Below are positions 16,573 through 25,364 of a stretch of DNA of 64,000 nucleotides, in pieces. Within the stretch, counting starts at the first letter, position 1. Every line of letters starts with the position of its first letter. The notes beneath the pieces were generated by a model that had not been told where the DNA came from, made no database searches, and saw only the letters and a program-made list of their open reading frames with translations. The stretch lies in contig DASREM010000036.1 in the NCBI GenBank assembly GCA_035652095.1, forward strand, positions 11,081 through 75,080. Direction: 5' to 3'. The translations under genes were made by a program, and so were the position numbers. Source of the stretch: DASREM01 sp035652095. Lineage in GTDB: Bacteria; Acidobacteriota; Terriglobia; Terriglobales; Acidobacteriaceae.

Positions 16573-18795
16573 TCACGGTAATTTAATGGATTCTTTGAGC
16601 GGCAGGTTTTGGGATGAGCCTCCGGCCATGATTGTGTATTCGCCTGGGACTAACTGCCAGGCGTTTTGTTCGGCGTTGAAGATGGAAAGGTATTGTGGGT
16701 CGAGGTCCACCGTTACTTCTTCGCTCTCTCCCGGATTAAGTTTGACCTTGCTCCATCCGACAAGACGCTTGGGTGGTTCGCCGGCGCTGGCTGGTAAGCT
16801 CGCGTACACCTCAGCAATTTCGACTCCCGCCACTTTTCCGGTGTTCGCAACCGTAACGCTCACCTGAACGTTCTTGCCACGTGTGACCTTCAACTTCGAG
16901 TAGGCGAATGTGGTGTACGACAAGCCGTGTCCGAAGGGGAACAACACCGGCTTGTTCTCGGCGTCGTACCACTTGTATCCGACCTTCAGGCCTTCGTCGT
17001 AGGTGGTCTGGAACGCAGGCAGGCCGGGCGCGATTTTCTTCCATGCGTCGGGATCATCGTCCCGGGTGGTGGATTCGACCGGAGGCTTCACGATGTTCGG
17101 GTGCGGAAGGTCGGCCTCGGTCCTGGGAAAGGTGATGGGCAACTTGGCGCTGGGGTTCACGTCTCCGAACAAGACGTTGGCGACGGCTTGCGCGCCGTGA
17201 CTTCCGGCGTACCAGGCTTCGACGATGGCGCTGACTTGATTGGCCCACGGCATAGTGACGGGACCCCCGGTTTCGAGCACGACGATGGTGTGCGGATTGG
17301 CGGCGGCCACTCTGGCGATGAGTTCGTCCTGATGCTCGGGAAGGGAAAGACTATCGAGGTCCGTGCCTTCGCTCTCCCATTGGTAGACGAAGACGATTGC
17401 CGCATCGGATTTCTTCGCGAGCGCTGCGGCGGATGACGGGTCCGTCCCGGGATCGTATTGCACGTTCACGCGCGGCGCCTTGGCACGAACGGATTTCAGC
17501 GGAGAAGTGGGAAACCAGATTTTCGCATTCCATACGGTTGCGCCCTTGCCGGGCGGCATAATCGCGTTTCCTCCGGGAGGATCCACCTGCGCAGAACCCG
17601 CGCCGGAGATCATTCCGACATCGGCGTGAGGGCCGATCACGGCGATGCTGCGGACCTTCGTGGCGTCGAGAGGGAGTTGGGCACGATCATTCTTGAGCAG
17701 CACAATCGTCTGCTCGGCGATGGACTGGGCGATCTCCAGCCCGCCTTCCACGTCCACTACGCTCTTCTTTGGCGGGTCGTCGATTACGCCGCAGGCAAAC
17801 ATGGCGCGGAGGATGCGATGAACGTGATCGTTCAACTCAGCCATGGGAACCTGCCCTGATTGAACGGCCTGCTTCATGGCTTCGCCATAGAAGATTTCGC
17901 CGGGCTCTTCGTGATCGAGTCCGGCCGCGGATGCCTTGACGGTGCTGTGCGCCGCTTGCCAGTCCGAGATGACAAAGCCCTTGAAGCCCCAGGCCTGCTT
18001 CAGAACTTCGGTCAGCAGGTAGCGATTCTCGCAGGCATAATCGCCATTCACGCGATTGTAGGAGCACATCACCGCGCCGGGACTGGACTCGCGGACGCCG
18101 ATTTCGAATGCCAGCAGATCGGACTCACGCATCGAGCGTTTGTCAATGTTCACGTTGACAGCGTTGCGGCCGCTTTCCTGGTCGTTAAGGGCGTAGTGCT
18201 TGATGTCGCCAATCACATGTTGCGCCTGCACACCTTTGACGAGCGAAGCAAGCATTTTGCCAGCGAGAATGGGGTCCTCTCCCAGGTATTCAAAGGTGCG
18301 GCCATTGCGGGGTTCACGGGCGAGGTTCACGCCTCCGCCAAGGTGCATGTTGTAGCCTTGGGCGCGAAGTTCCCGGCCAATCAGCGCACCGTATTGGTAA
18401 GCGGCGTCAGGGTCCCAGCTCGCCGCGCTGGCCAGGTTGCTGGGAAGCGCCGTCGAATACCGGCCATTTTGTCCACTCATCCGGACCCCATAGGCGGCGT
18501 CGCACATCTGGATTGCCGGAATTTTAAGCCGAGGGATTCCGGGCACATAGCCAGCGCAGCCATTGGAGTCCACCGCCAGTGGCGACATGGGGCTCAGGCC
18601 TTCCATGCCGGTGCCGTGGAGAAGAGAGACCTTCTCATCCAGCGACATCACCTGGAGCGCGAGGTCGGCGCGCTGGTCCGGGTCGAGCGCGTTGTTCATC
18701 CAGGGATGCCAGTCCATGGGGTTGCCGGACTGCGCGAGAGCGGATCCAACCATCAGGATCAGGGCGAGCAGGTGCTTTGGGAGAGGAGTCGGCAA
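16573..18795 (-). CDS. Glycoside hydrolase family 3 beta-glucosidase, secreted
   Basis: A 740-residue exoglycosidase that releases beta-linked glucose or xylose from oligosaccharides, probably in the periplasm. A signal peptide is seen (LLALILMVGSALAQ). Domain 1 has RNGRTFEYLGEDPILAG, KHYALNDQESGRNAVNV and the nucleophile Asp in FVISDWQAAHS. Domain 2 contains WESEGTDLDSLSLPEHQDEL with the likely acid/base Glu. A fibronectin III-like end (LVGWSKVKLNPGESEEVTVD) closes it. The start I chose is a TTG at 18795, because GGAGG lies 8 nt upstream of it; the open frame continues to 19332 but only through the neighbour's antisense strand. It is divergent from the exported protein at 18994. Confidence 0.9.
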   Translation of the reverse strand: MPTPLPKHLLALILMVGSALAQSGNPMDWHPWMNNALDPDQRADLALQVMSLDEKVSLLHGTGMEGLSPMSPLAVDSNGCAGYVPGIPRLKIPAIQMCDAAYGVRMSGQNGRYSTALPSNLASAASWDPDAAYQYGALIGRELRAQGYNMHLGGGVNLAREPRNGRTFEYLGEDPILAGKMLASLVKGVQAQHVIGDIKHYALNDQESGRNAVNVNIDKRSMRESDLLAFEIGVRESSPGAVMCSYNRVNGDYACENRYLLTEVLKQAWGFKGFVISDWQAAHSTVKASAAGLDHEEPGEIFYGEAMKQAVQSGQVPMAELNDHVHRILRAMFACGVIDDPPKKSVVDVEGGLEIAQSIAEQTIVLLKNDRAQLPLDATKVRSIAVIGPHADVGMISGAGSAQVDPPGGNAIMPPGKGATVWNAKIWFPTSPLKSVRAKAPRVNVQYDPGTDPSSAAALAKKSDAAIVFVYQWESEGTDLDSLSLPEHQDELIARVAAANPHTIVVLETGGPVTMPWANQVSAIVEAWYAGSHGAQAVANVLFGDVNPSAKLPITFPRTEADLPHPNIVKPPVESTTRDDDPDAWKKIAPGLPAFQTTYDEGLKVGYKWYDAENKPVLFPFGHGLSYTTFAYSKLKVTRGKNVQVSVTVANTGKVAGVEIAEVYASLPASAGEPPKRLVGWSKVKLNPGESEEVTVDLDPQYLSIFNAEQNAWQLVPGEYTIMAGGSSQNLPLKESIKLP

Positions 18796-18941
18796 GGTTC
18801 GTGCCTCCGGTACTCTTTTAACACTTTGGCTGGGTTGGTGCGGGAATTGTTTGATTTCGCGTTGTTCCGGCTCGCAACGGCTCGCGGGCAGCCGGGGCGG
18901 CTGTCGCTCGACGGGCACCGACATTGGAGCAACTTGCATCC

Positions 18942-18947
18942 TATAAT
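18942..18947 (+). promoter_or_regulatory. Possible -10 box for the 18994 gene
   Basis: A perfect TATAAT lies 47 nt before the ATG at 18994. No convincing -35 hexamer sits 16-18 nt upstream, so the assignment rests on the -10 box and position only. Confidence 0.3.
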
Positions 18948-18993
18948 CACAGGTATGCCACACAGCGGTCTTATTCGTTGTCGGAGCCGGGCG

Positions 18994-19629
18994 ATGCGTG
19001 TGTTCGTTCTGGTTTGTCTTCTGGCTGGGATAGCGTTCGCCGGCAAGACGTTTGTCATGCCGAAAGCGCAGGCGGCCAAATCCTATCCGGCGCACGATGA
19101 GCATCCGACGGAGCACGTCACCCTGGCGGTCGATCCCTACGACATGGCCGATAAGGCGAACATCTTCTCGGTGAAGTATAGCGAGCAGGGATTTCTGCCG
19201 ATCTTCGTGGTGATCACCAATGACGGCGACGAACCGGTGACGGTAGGGGACATGAACGCGCAACTGGTGACCGTGGACCGGACCAAGATCCCCGCCGCCA
19301 CTACCGACGACATTTACCGGCGGCTGTCGCATCCCACGGCAAGCGGCTCGCGGGGACCGCTGCCGTTTCCGACCAAGAAGGTGAAAGGGGTGGTCAGCAA
19401 AGAAGCGCTGGCGGAGATGCGGGATTCACAGTTCGCCGCGAAGGCGATTGAGCCGCACAGCACGCAGTCGGGGTTCCTGTTCTTCGACGTAAGCGGGATT
19501 TCCACGCCGCTGGCGGGAGCAAATTTTTATCTGACCGGGGTTCGCGACGCGAAGGGCAACGAGCTGCTCTATTTTGAAGTTCCAATGGAGAAGTACCTGA
19601 GCGCGCCTGCACCAGCCCAGCCGAACTGA
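18994..19629 (+). CDS. Exported protein of unknown function
   Basis: The 211-residue product starts with a signal peptide (MRVFVLVCLLAGIAFAGKTF). The rest is a beta-rich domain with HVTLAVDPYDMADKANIFSV, then LPIFVVITNDGDEPVTV, which looks like an immunoglobulin-type strand pattern. The later FLFFDVSGISTPLAGANFYL supports the same fold. An in-frame ATG at 18955 would add 13 residues, but the ATG at 18994 directly precedes the signal n-region and has GGAG about 8 nt upstream. I know no function. It is followed by gatB after 18 nt. Confidence 0.7.
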   Translation: MRVFVLVCLLAGIAFAGKTFVMPKAQAAKSYPAHDEHPTEHVTLAVDPYDMADKANIFSVKYSEQGFLPIFVVITNDGDEPVTVGDMNAQLVTVDRTKIPAATTDDIYRRLSHPTASGSRGPLPFPTKKVKGVVSKEALAEMRDSQFAAKAIEPHSTQSGFLFFDVSGISTPLAGANFYLTGVRDAKGNELLYFEVPMEKYLSAPAPAQPN

Positions 19630-19647
19630 AGACTTATAATCGGTGCC

Positions 19648-21123
19648 ATGGCCAGCACGCCTGCAGTGTCAGCATCCGTTCGGGACAGGTACGAACCGGT
19701 GATCGGGCTGGAAGTTCACGTCCAGTTGCTGACGCAATCGAAAATCTTCTGCTCGTGTTCCACACAGTTTGGCAATCCTCCAAATACCAACGTGTGCCCG
19801 GTGTGCCTGGGAATGCCGGGGACGCTACCTGTTTTGAACCGCAAAGCTGTGGAGTTTGCCGTTTTGGCGGCGATGGGGCTGAATTGCCATATTCGTCAGA
19901 CCTCCATCTTTGCGCGCAAGAACTATTTTTATCCCGATCTCCCGAAGGGTTACCAGATTTCGCAATATGACAAGCCGCTCGCGGAACACGGGTGGATTGA
20001 GGTTCCAAGCGGCGCCGGGACGAAGAAGATCGGAATCACGCGCGTGCATCTGGAGGAGGATGCGGGCAAGAGCTTGCATGAGGGTTTTGCCGGGTCGGCC
20101 GACAGCACCGCCATTGACTTGAACCGCAGCGGGGTACCTTTGATCGAGATCGTCAGCGAGCCCGACATCAGCTCGCCGGACGAGGCCTACGAGTATCTGA
20201 CGCGATTGCGCGAAATCATCCTCTACACCGGGGTGAGCGACTGCAATATGGAAGAGGGGTCGCTACGTTGCGACGCTAATGTCAGTGTGCGGCCGCGAGG
20301 GCAGACAACATTCGGCACCAAGACCGAAGTGAAGAACGTGAATTCTTTCCGCTTCATTCGCGATGCCCTGCAGTTCGAAATCGAGCGTCACATTGAAGTG
20401 ATCGAGTCGGGAGAAAAGATCGTCCAGGAGACCCGGCTTTACAACGCGAACGAGGGAAGAACCTACAGCATGCGCTCGAAAGAAGAAGCGCACGACTACC
20501 GCTATTTTCCTGAGCCGGACCTGCTGCCGCTGGTGGTTGACGAGAAGTGGCAAGCGAGCATCCGCGCGGAGCTTCCCGAATTGCCCGAGGCACGTCGCCG
20601 GCGCATGATCGCGGATTACGGCATCACGGAATATGACGCGGGCGTGCTGACGGCGTCGAAATCGCTGGCCGATCAGTTTGAGTCGGCGGCGAAATCGGCG
20701 AAGAACCCGAAACGCGTGGCGAACCTGGTGCAGGGCGAATTGATGGGCAGGTTGAAAGCGAAAGGGATCGCGATCGAGCAGAGTCCGATCTCGATGCAGG
20801 GCGTGGCGATGTCGGCAGACCTGGTGGAGAGCGGGGCAATCTCGGGCAAGATCCTCAAGGACCTGTACGACTTATCTTTCGAGCGGAACCAGGACTTCGC
20901 GGAGGTCTACGAAAAAGAGAAGCCGCAGCAGATCACCGATACTGCGGCGATTGAGAAGGCGATTGAAGAAATCATGGCGGCCAATCCGAAGCAGGTGGAG
21001 CAATACCGGGCCGGCAAAAAGACGGTGAAAGGATTTTTTGTCGGGCAGGTGATGAAAGCGACCAGGGGACAGGCCAGCCCGCAAATCGTCAACCAGTTGC
21101 TCGACAGGAAGCTGGAAGCGTAG
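19648..21123 (+). CDS. gatB: Asp/Glu-tRNA(Asn/Gln) amidotransferase subunit B
   Basis: GatB is the kinase and tRNA-binding subunit of GatCAB, which turns Glu-tRNA(Gln) into Gln-tRNA(Gln), and likewise Asp-tRNA(Asn). The 491-residue protein shows the signature EPVIGLEVHVQLLTQSKIFC and the zinc/tRNA-acceptor motif NTNVCPVCLGMPGTLPVLN. The cradle domain (KNYFYPDLPKGYQISQYDKP), the YRYFPEPDLLPL motif and a C-terminal YqeY-like helical domain are all present. The ATG at 19648 gives MASTPAVSASVRDRYEPVIG. gatA and gatC are not in this window. The stop overlaps the next start by one base. Confidence 0.96.
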   Translation: MASTPAVSASVRDRYEPVIGLEVHVQLLTQSKIFCSCSTQFGNPPNTNVCPVCLGMPGTLPVLNRKAVEFAVLAAMGLNCHIRQTSIFARKNYFYPDLPKGYQISQYDKPLAEHGWIEVPSGAGTKKIGITRVHLEEDAGKSLHEGFAGSADSTAIDLNRSGVPLIEIVSEPDISSPDEAYEYLTRLREIILYTGVSDCNMEEGSLRCDANVSVRPRGQTTFGTKTEVKNVNSFRFIRDALQFEIERHIEVIESGEKIVQETRLYNANEGRTYSMRSKEEAHDYRYFPEPDLLPLVVDEKWQASIRAELPELPEARRRRMIADYGITEYDAGVLTASKSLADQFESAAKSAKNPKRVANLVQGELMGRLKAKGIAIEQSPISMQGVAMSADLVESGAISGKILKDLYDLSFERNQDFAEVYEKEKPQQITDTAAIEKAIEEIMAANPKQVEQYRAGKKTVKGFFVGQVMKATRGQASPQIVNQLLDRKLEA

Positions 21124-21623
21124 TGGAAATACAGAATCTGGACGCTTTCCTCGATTACCTGGAGAAAGTCCACCAGCGCACCATGCGGGTAGCGCGGTGC
21201 ATTCCTCCCGAGAAGATGGACTGGACGTTCCAGGAAGGCAAGTTTACGTTGGGAGACCTGCTGCGGCACATGGGCGCGATCGAGCGCTACATGTTCGCGG
21301 AGACGATCCAGAACAAGCCCAGCCGCTACGGCGGATGCGGCAAGGAACTGGCGGATGGCTACGAAAACATCCTGATGTTCATGGAGCGAATGCACCGCGA
21401 GACGGTGGAGATTATCTCCCGGCTGAGCCCTTCGGACCTGACGCGGAAGTGCCCGACTCCGGACGGGGCCCCGATCGCGGTCTGGAAATGGCTGCGCTCA
21501 ATGGTGGAGCACGAGATCCATCATCGGGGGCAGATTTATATTTACCTGGCGATTTTGGGAGTGCCCACGCCTCCACTGTACGGGCTGACCTCGGAGCAGG
21601 TGCGGGACCGGAGCGTGGTGTAA
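21123..21623 (+). CDS. DinB-family protein (four-helix bundle, metal-dependent)
   Basis: The 166-residue protein has the DinB/YfiT four-helix bundle pattern. The metal-ligand histidines are His56-like in GDLLRHMGAIERYM and the pair in MVEHEIHHRGQIYIYLAILG. The family includes thiol transferases and many proteins of unknown role induced by stress. The GTG start overlaps the gatB TAG by one nucleotide, indicating translational coupling although the functions seem unrelated. A second DinB-type gene is present at 35974-36456. Confidence 0.85.
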   Translation: MEIQNLDAFLDYLEKVHQRTMRVARCIPPEKMDWTFQEGKFTLGDLLRHMGAIERYMFAETIQNKPSRYGGCGKELADGYENILMFMERMHRETVEIISRLSPSDLTRKCPTPDGAPIAVWKWLRSMVEHEIHHRGQIYIYLAILGVPTPPLYGLTSEQVRDRSVV

Positions 21624-21799
21624 ACCTGCGCGTGGCGGGATTCATTCGCTGCACGCGAGATTTCACCGGCTGACGCCGATTCAGGACGACGTCTTTCTGG
21701 TCTTGTTCGGTTCATCCCACGATAACTTTCTCGTTACTTCCGTCACCTGGGATTGCTTTCTCCGGGTCTGTAGCATGAAAGATTGCGGAGGTGCGGCCG

Positions 21800-22441
21800 A
21801 TGAAGATCCTCAACATGAAACTGGATCGGTTGATCAGCCTGGCGACACTTGGCACGTCCCTGATCGCTATCTTCCTGGTCATGAAGAAGCCGGCGCCGGT
21901 TTCGCAACCGCTTCAGCCCGCGGTGGCAGCGGCAAACGCGCAGTCGTTCCAGCAAAAGATTGAGCAACTCGAGGCGCCCAAGCCCGAAGGACAAGCTCCC
22001 GCCGAGATTCACCTGACCGCGGATGAGGTAAGCGCGGCCCTGGCCCAAGCCGCAGGCACGATTCCGGTTGCAACCGCCGCAACCCCGGCTGCCGGGGCAC
22101 CGGCGAATCTCTCTTCTCCAGACGCCGTTCTGGGCGCAGGCCAGCCCGAGGTAAAAGACTATCAAGTCAATTTTGATGGCGATGTCGCGCGCGGACAATT
22201 CGTGACCGAGATCGGCGGCAAGACCGTTTACGTGACCCTGGCAGGACATCTCGGATCCAGGGACGGGTACGCGACCTTCGATCCGACGGAATTCAAAGTG
22301 GGCGACCTCAGCATTCCGGTTTCATTGGTCAACGATCAACTGCAGAAGAAGTTGCTCGAACAGCGCGACCGTTTGAAGCTTCCCAATGGCGTGGGCGACA
22401 TGAAAGTGGAGAACGGCGAACTGGTGATGACGCAGAAATAG
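21800..22441 (+). CDS. Membrane-anchored protein of unknown function
   Basis: A 213-residue protein. After a short basic start (MKILNMKLDRLIS) comes one hydrophobic segment (LATLGTSLIAIFLVM) and then an Ala/Pro/Gln-rich linker (about residues 30-100). A compact C-terminal domain (about 115-213) holds FDGDVARGQFVTEIGGKTVY and VTLAGHLGSRDGYATFDP. The topology suggests a periplasmic domain on a single N-terminal anchor. The ATG at 21800 has GGAGG 8 nt upstream; a GTG at 21791 overlaps that site and is less likely. I cannot name a family. The gene converges on the metallo-beta-lactamase-fold gene with a repeat element between them. Confidence 0.65.
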   Translation: MKILNMKLDRLISLATLGTSLIAIFLVMKKPAPVSQPLQPAVAAANAQSFQQKIEQLEAPKPEGQAPAEIHLTADEVSAALAQAAGTIPVATAATPAAGAPANLSSPDAVLGAGQPEVKDYQVNFDGDVARGQFVTEIGGKTVYVTLAGHLGSRDGYATFDPTEFKVGDLSIPVSLVNDQLQKKLLEQRDRLKLPNGVGDMKVENGELVMTQK

Positions 22442-22450
22442 ACTTGACGT

Positions 22451-22490
22451 TGTGCACGCGAGATCCTTCGCTGCGCTCAGGATGACGTCA
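22451..22490. repeat. Dispersed palindromic intergenic repeat, copy at 22.45 kb
   Basis: The sequence TGTGCACGCGAGATCC at 22451-22466, then TTCGCTGCGCTCAGGATGAC, has an ATCCT...AGGAT dyad. The same opening recurs at 44023 and degenerate forms lie near 21651, 32871 and 47344. This copy sits between two convergent genes, where it could serve as a two-way terminator. Confidence 0.5.
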
Positions 22491-22500
22491 TCGATGCTTT

Positions 22501-23421
22501 CTAGTTGTGCTTGATGAACTCGCCCGACTTCTTCCCCGTCAAATCGTTATAGAGCGTGACCAGCCACTGCTCAGTGTTTATGAAATCTCCCGACCATTTC
22601 TGCCAGGGCGCCAGCAGGTTGGCCTGCTTCATCTGATCGAGTGATTTTCCCTCCTTGATACCTTTTTCTACGACGCCCTTGGTGTCTTTCAACATGGCCA
22701 CATAACGGCGCACGTCGTCGAGATTGGACAGCGGTCCGTGGCCGGGAATGACCTTCACGTCGGGCGGCAACCTGGACATGATTTCCTCGAGCGCGCTGAT
22801 CATGCCTTCGATACTGCCTCCGCCTTGCAGGTCAATGAAGGGAAATCCATAGGTCACAAAGTCGTCGCCCATATGCACCACATTCGACTTGGGGAAGAAG
22901 ATCACGCTGTCGCTGTCGGTATGGCCGCTGGGATAGTGCAGGGCGCGGATGTCCTCGCCGTTGAGGTGCACGGTGACATCGTGGTCGAAGGTGATGATGG
23001 GCAGCGCCTCTTTTGGAGCAGGCTTGAACGCGTGCGTGACTGTTCCGTAGTTCCCAGCCTCCCCCCCGGCCTCGAGATGCTTGCGTACATTGTCCTGCGC
23101 GATGACTGGAGCTTCTTTCTGGAAGTAGGCATTCCCTCCGGTGTGGTCGCCGTGATAGTGCGTGTTGATGACGAAGCGGACTGGCTTGTCAGTGATGCCC
23201 TTGAGCGCAGCGCGAATCTTGTCGGCGAGAGGAGCGTATTGATCGTCCACGATCACGATGCCATCCTCTCCAACCGAGGCGCCGATGTTGCCTCCGGCCC
23301 CGACCACCATGTAGACATTGCCGGAGACCTTGCTGACTTTCATTTCAACTTTGCTGAGATCCTGGTCCTGGCAGAGCCCGGCGCAACAAAGGCACAGGAC
23401 GATGAGAACGATCTTCCGCAT
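22501..23421 (-). CDS. Secreted metallo-beta-lactamase-fold hydrolase
   Basis: A 306-residue exported enzyme with a signal peptide (MRKIVLIVLCLCCAGLCQ). The metal-binding motif is complete in INTHYHGDHTGGNAYFQ (HxHxDH). Further metal ligands are probably His in LHYPSGHTDSDSVIFFP and in VIPGHGPLSNLDDV. This set is close to subclass B3/PNGM-like or SoxH/quinoprotein-relay-type MBL proteins of soil bacteria, and the substrate is unknown. The ATG at 23421 was chosen over a GTG 9 nt upstream because GAGG lies 8 nt before the ATG. Confidence 0.85.
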   Translation of the reverse strand: MRKIVLIVLCLCCAGLCQDQDLSKVEMKVSKVSGNVYMVVGAGGNIGASVGEDGIVIVDDQYAPLADKIRAALKGITDKPVRFVINTHYHGDHTGGNAYFQKEAPVIAQDNVRKHLEAGGEAGNYGTVTHAFKPAPKEALPIITFDHDVTVHLNGEDIRALHYPSGHTDSDSVIFFPKSNVVHMGDDFVTYGFPFIDLQGGGSIEGMISALEEIMSRLPPDVKVIPGHGPLSNLDDVRRYVAMLKDTKGVVEKGIKEGKSLDQMKQANLLAPWQKWSGDFINTEQWLVTLYNDLTGKKSGEFIKHN

Positions 23422-23523
23422 GCGATTCACCTCGATGGGTGAGGATTGTACACAAAAAAATCTGGAACGCGGCCAACGCTGAGAAATCCTTTTCGCCCGT
23501 AAAGGACGCGGATTATCAAGGAG

Positions 23524-24825
23524 TCACTGTCCCGAACTGGTCCGGTACAGCGGGTAAAGTTGATCCCCGACCACACGATAGATGGCGTAGCCATGCGCAG
23601 TATCGGAAGTTTGACGGAAGAGCAGTTCGCCGCGGCCGTCCCCGTCCACATCCACGGCGTCGATAAGGTCCAGCCGCGAGGTGACATCGAGGTGTTGCGA
23701 ATCGGTCAGGTTGGAGAAGCCCTTGTGCACTTCGTTGTAGATGTCGTTGCGCGCAACCAGGGTGAGGAAGTACTGCCGGTCCGAAGATCCGGCCGGGCTT
23801 TGCGGCATGCGTGCAGTCGCGGTCAGAACCAGCGTCGGTTCGTTGCTGCTGGAGAGATCGAAGACGCGCAGCTGAACATCCTCAAAGTTTGGCTGAGGCG
23901 GCTTGGGAGTACGCGACCGTGCGGCAGGCCGAGCGGGGGTGGGCTCGATAGTCTGGGCTGACAGCTGTTTGTCTCGGGCGCGAACTTCGTCGGCGGCGAG
24001 CGCCAGCATGCGAGTGCGGAAGCGTTGCTCCTCGTCGGGTTTCATGTCGTAGGTGTAAGGATGCGGCTCTGGTCCGTGCACGTCGGAGATCGCTGGAATC
24101 AATTGGACGGTCAAGGGTGTCTGGGTTGCGGTGGATGATTTTTCCGGCGGTGCGGCTGACTTCGGCGCCTCTGGCTTGGATGGCGCGGACTGGACCTTTG
24201 CGGCCGGCTTGGAAGGGCCGCGATGCAAAACCGGGCGATTCGGATCGTCGGGTTCGGGCTCGGGCTGTGGAGGTGGTGGCGCAGGTTGGGCTGTGGTCGC
24301 GGCCGGCGCTGGAGACGGCACTGTCGGCGAAGCGGCAGGCGTTTCGGCCGGGGCCGCCGCGCCCGAACGGCGCAGCTTGGGAGGACCGTCGTCCTCATCC
24401 AGCACCGGTTTGGACGGAGCAGAGGCTGCTTCCTTCGCAGGCTCCGATCCGGCGACGCGCCACGTCCCGTCGGCGATCCAATCGTCCTTAAGCTGGCGGA
24501 CCTGGGTCACCGTGAACAGGCCTTCGGAATTGCCGGTGCGAAACGCTTCGTACACGGTGCCCGACTCGAGCGCCATGGGCACGGGAGATGCCTTATACGC
24601 GCCAGCGTCGTAATACTTGCCGTCGATGAGGATGACGATCGGGATCAGGTGCGCCTGTCCATTCGCCGTCAGTTGCAGCAGGCCAGTCGCGCGCGGCCCT
24701 TTGGGCGGGCGCGGCTTGCGGGATTGCGCCATGCAAATTTGCGCAAGGATCAGGCTCAGTCCCAGCAGCATGACGATGCGGGCGCAGCTGCGGTATAACT
24801 CTGAACGACGAGGAGAAGATGCCAT
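23524..24825 (-). CDS. Exported Pro/Ala-rich protein of unknown function
   Basis: The 433-residue protein has a signal-like segment (IVMLLGLSLILAQICMAQSR), then a conserved-looking domain that begins GLLQLTANGQAHLIPIVILI and continues with DGKYYDAGAYKASPVPMALE. Residues about 130-235 are a Pro/Ala/Ser-rich linker, probably extended across the periplasm. The C-terminal third has DAVDVDGDGRGELLFRQTSD, which resembles an FG-GAP calcium-binding loop. The first ATG (24825) overlaps the bcp ATG head to head; an ATG at 24771 is a possible shorter start that would leave the signal almost without a charged n-region. Neither has a clear ribosome-binding site. Confidence 0.65.
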   Translation of the reverse strand: MASSPRRSELYRSCARIVMLLGLSLILAQICMAQSRKPRPPKGPRATGLLQLTANGQAHLIPIVILIDGKYYDAGAYKASPVPMALESGTVYEAFRTGNSEGLFTVTQVRQLKDDWIADGTWRVAGSEPAKEAASAPSKPVLDEDDGPPKLRRSGAAAPAETPAASPTVPSPAPAATTAQPAPPPPQPEPEPDDPNRPVLHRGPSKPAAKVQSAPSKPEAPKSAAPPEKSSTATQTPLTVQLIPAISDVHGPEPHPYTYDMKPDEEQRFRTRMLALAADEVRARDKQLSAQTIEPTPARPAARSRTPKPPQPNFEDVQLRVFDLSSSNEPTLVLTATARMPQSPAGSSDRQYFLTLVARNDIYNEVHKGFSNLTDSQHLDVTSRLDLIDAVDVDGDGRGELLFRQTSDTAHGYAIYRVVGDQLYPLYRTSSGQ

Positions 24826-25288
24826 GGATGTTAATGATAAAGCCCCGGAGTTTACCCTGCCGGACCAGAATGGCGAACCGATATCGCTGAAAGGTCTGCG
24901 CGGGAAAACCGTAGTTTTGTACTTTTATCCGCGGGCCGACACTCCTGGGTGCACCATCGAGGCCTGCGAATTTCGGGACTCTTATAAGAAGATTCAGAAA
25001 ACCGGCGCCGTGCTGCTTGGGATTTCTCCGGATACTCCAAAAGCGCAGAAAAAATTCGAAGAGAAATTCGATTTGCCCTTCACGCTGCTCGGAGATGCCG
25101 ACAAGAAGGTCGCCAACGCCTATGGGGTGATGCAGGAGAAAAACATGTACGGTCGCAAGGTGATCGGTGTGGCACGCACTACCTTCATCATTGGCCCGGA
25201 GGGCAAGATCAAGCATGTGTTTCGGAAAGTGAAACCCCAGGGGCATGCGGAAGAGGTGCTGGCGGTGGTGAAGGAATTGGGCAAGTAA
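24824..25288 (+). CDS. bcp: Thioredoxin-dependent peroxiredoxin (Bcp/PrxQ type)
   Basis: Bcp reduces hydrogen peroxide and organic peroxides with electrons from thioredoxin. The 154-residue protein has FYPRADTPGCTIEACEFRD, where the peroxidatic Cys and the resolving Cys five residues later mark the PrxQ class. The flanking LPDQNGEPISLKGLRGKTVV and LPFTLLGDADKKVANAYGV are usual. The ATG at 24824 has a GAGGAG site about 9 nt upstream. The gene is divergent from the exported protein, and the start codons overlap in CCATGG, so both promoters must lie inside the opposite gene. A strong hairpin follows the stop. Confidence 0.94.
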   Translation: MDVNDKAPEFTLPDQNGEPISLKGLRGKTVVLYFYPRADTPGCTIEACEFRDSYKKIQKTGAVLLGISPDTPKAQKKFEEKFDLPFTLLGDADKKVANAYGVMQEKNMYGRKVIGVARTTFIIGPEGKIKHVFRKVKPQGHAEEVLAVVKELGK

Positions 25289-25327
25289 GGCACGGCCAGC
25301 GTCCAGGAAGCCGGGCCGGCGCTACGT

Positions 25328-25356
25328 TCGACACGGGTGGGGGAGGCCCGTGTCGA
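25328..25356. terminator. Perfect 10-bp hairpin between convergent genes
   Basis: TCGACACGGG (25328-25337) pairs completely with CCCGTGTCGA (25347-25356) around a 9-nt G-rich loop. It lies between bcp (plus) and the glycine-zipper gene (minus) stops. A short T stretch follows on the plus side, and it is likely used as a terminator from at least one direction. Confidence 0.55.
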
Positions 25357-25364
25357 GATGGCTT

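Noticed and set aside
18796..19332. N-terminal extension of the GH3 enzyme to 19332
   Set aside because: It reads through the antisense of the divergent exported gene, while a TTG with a good ribosome-binding site precedes the signal peptide at 18795.
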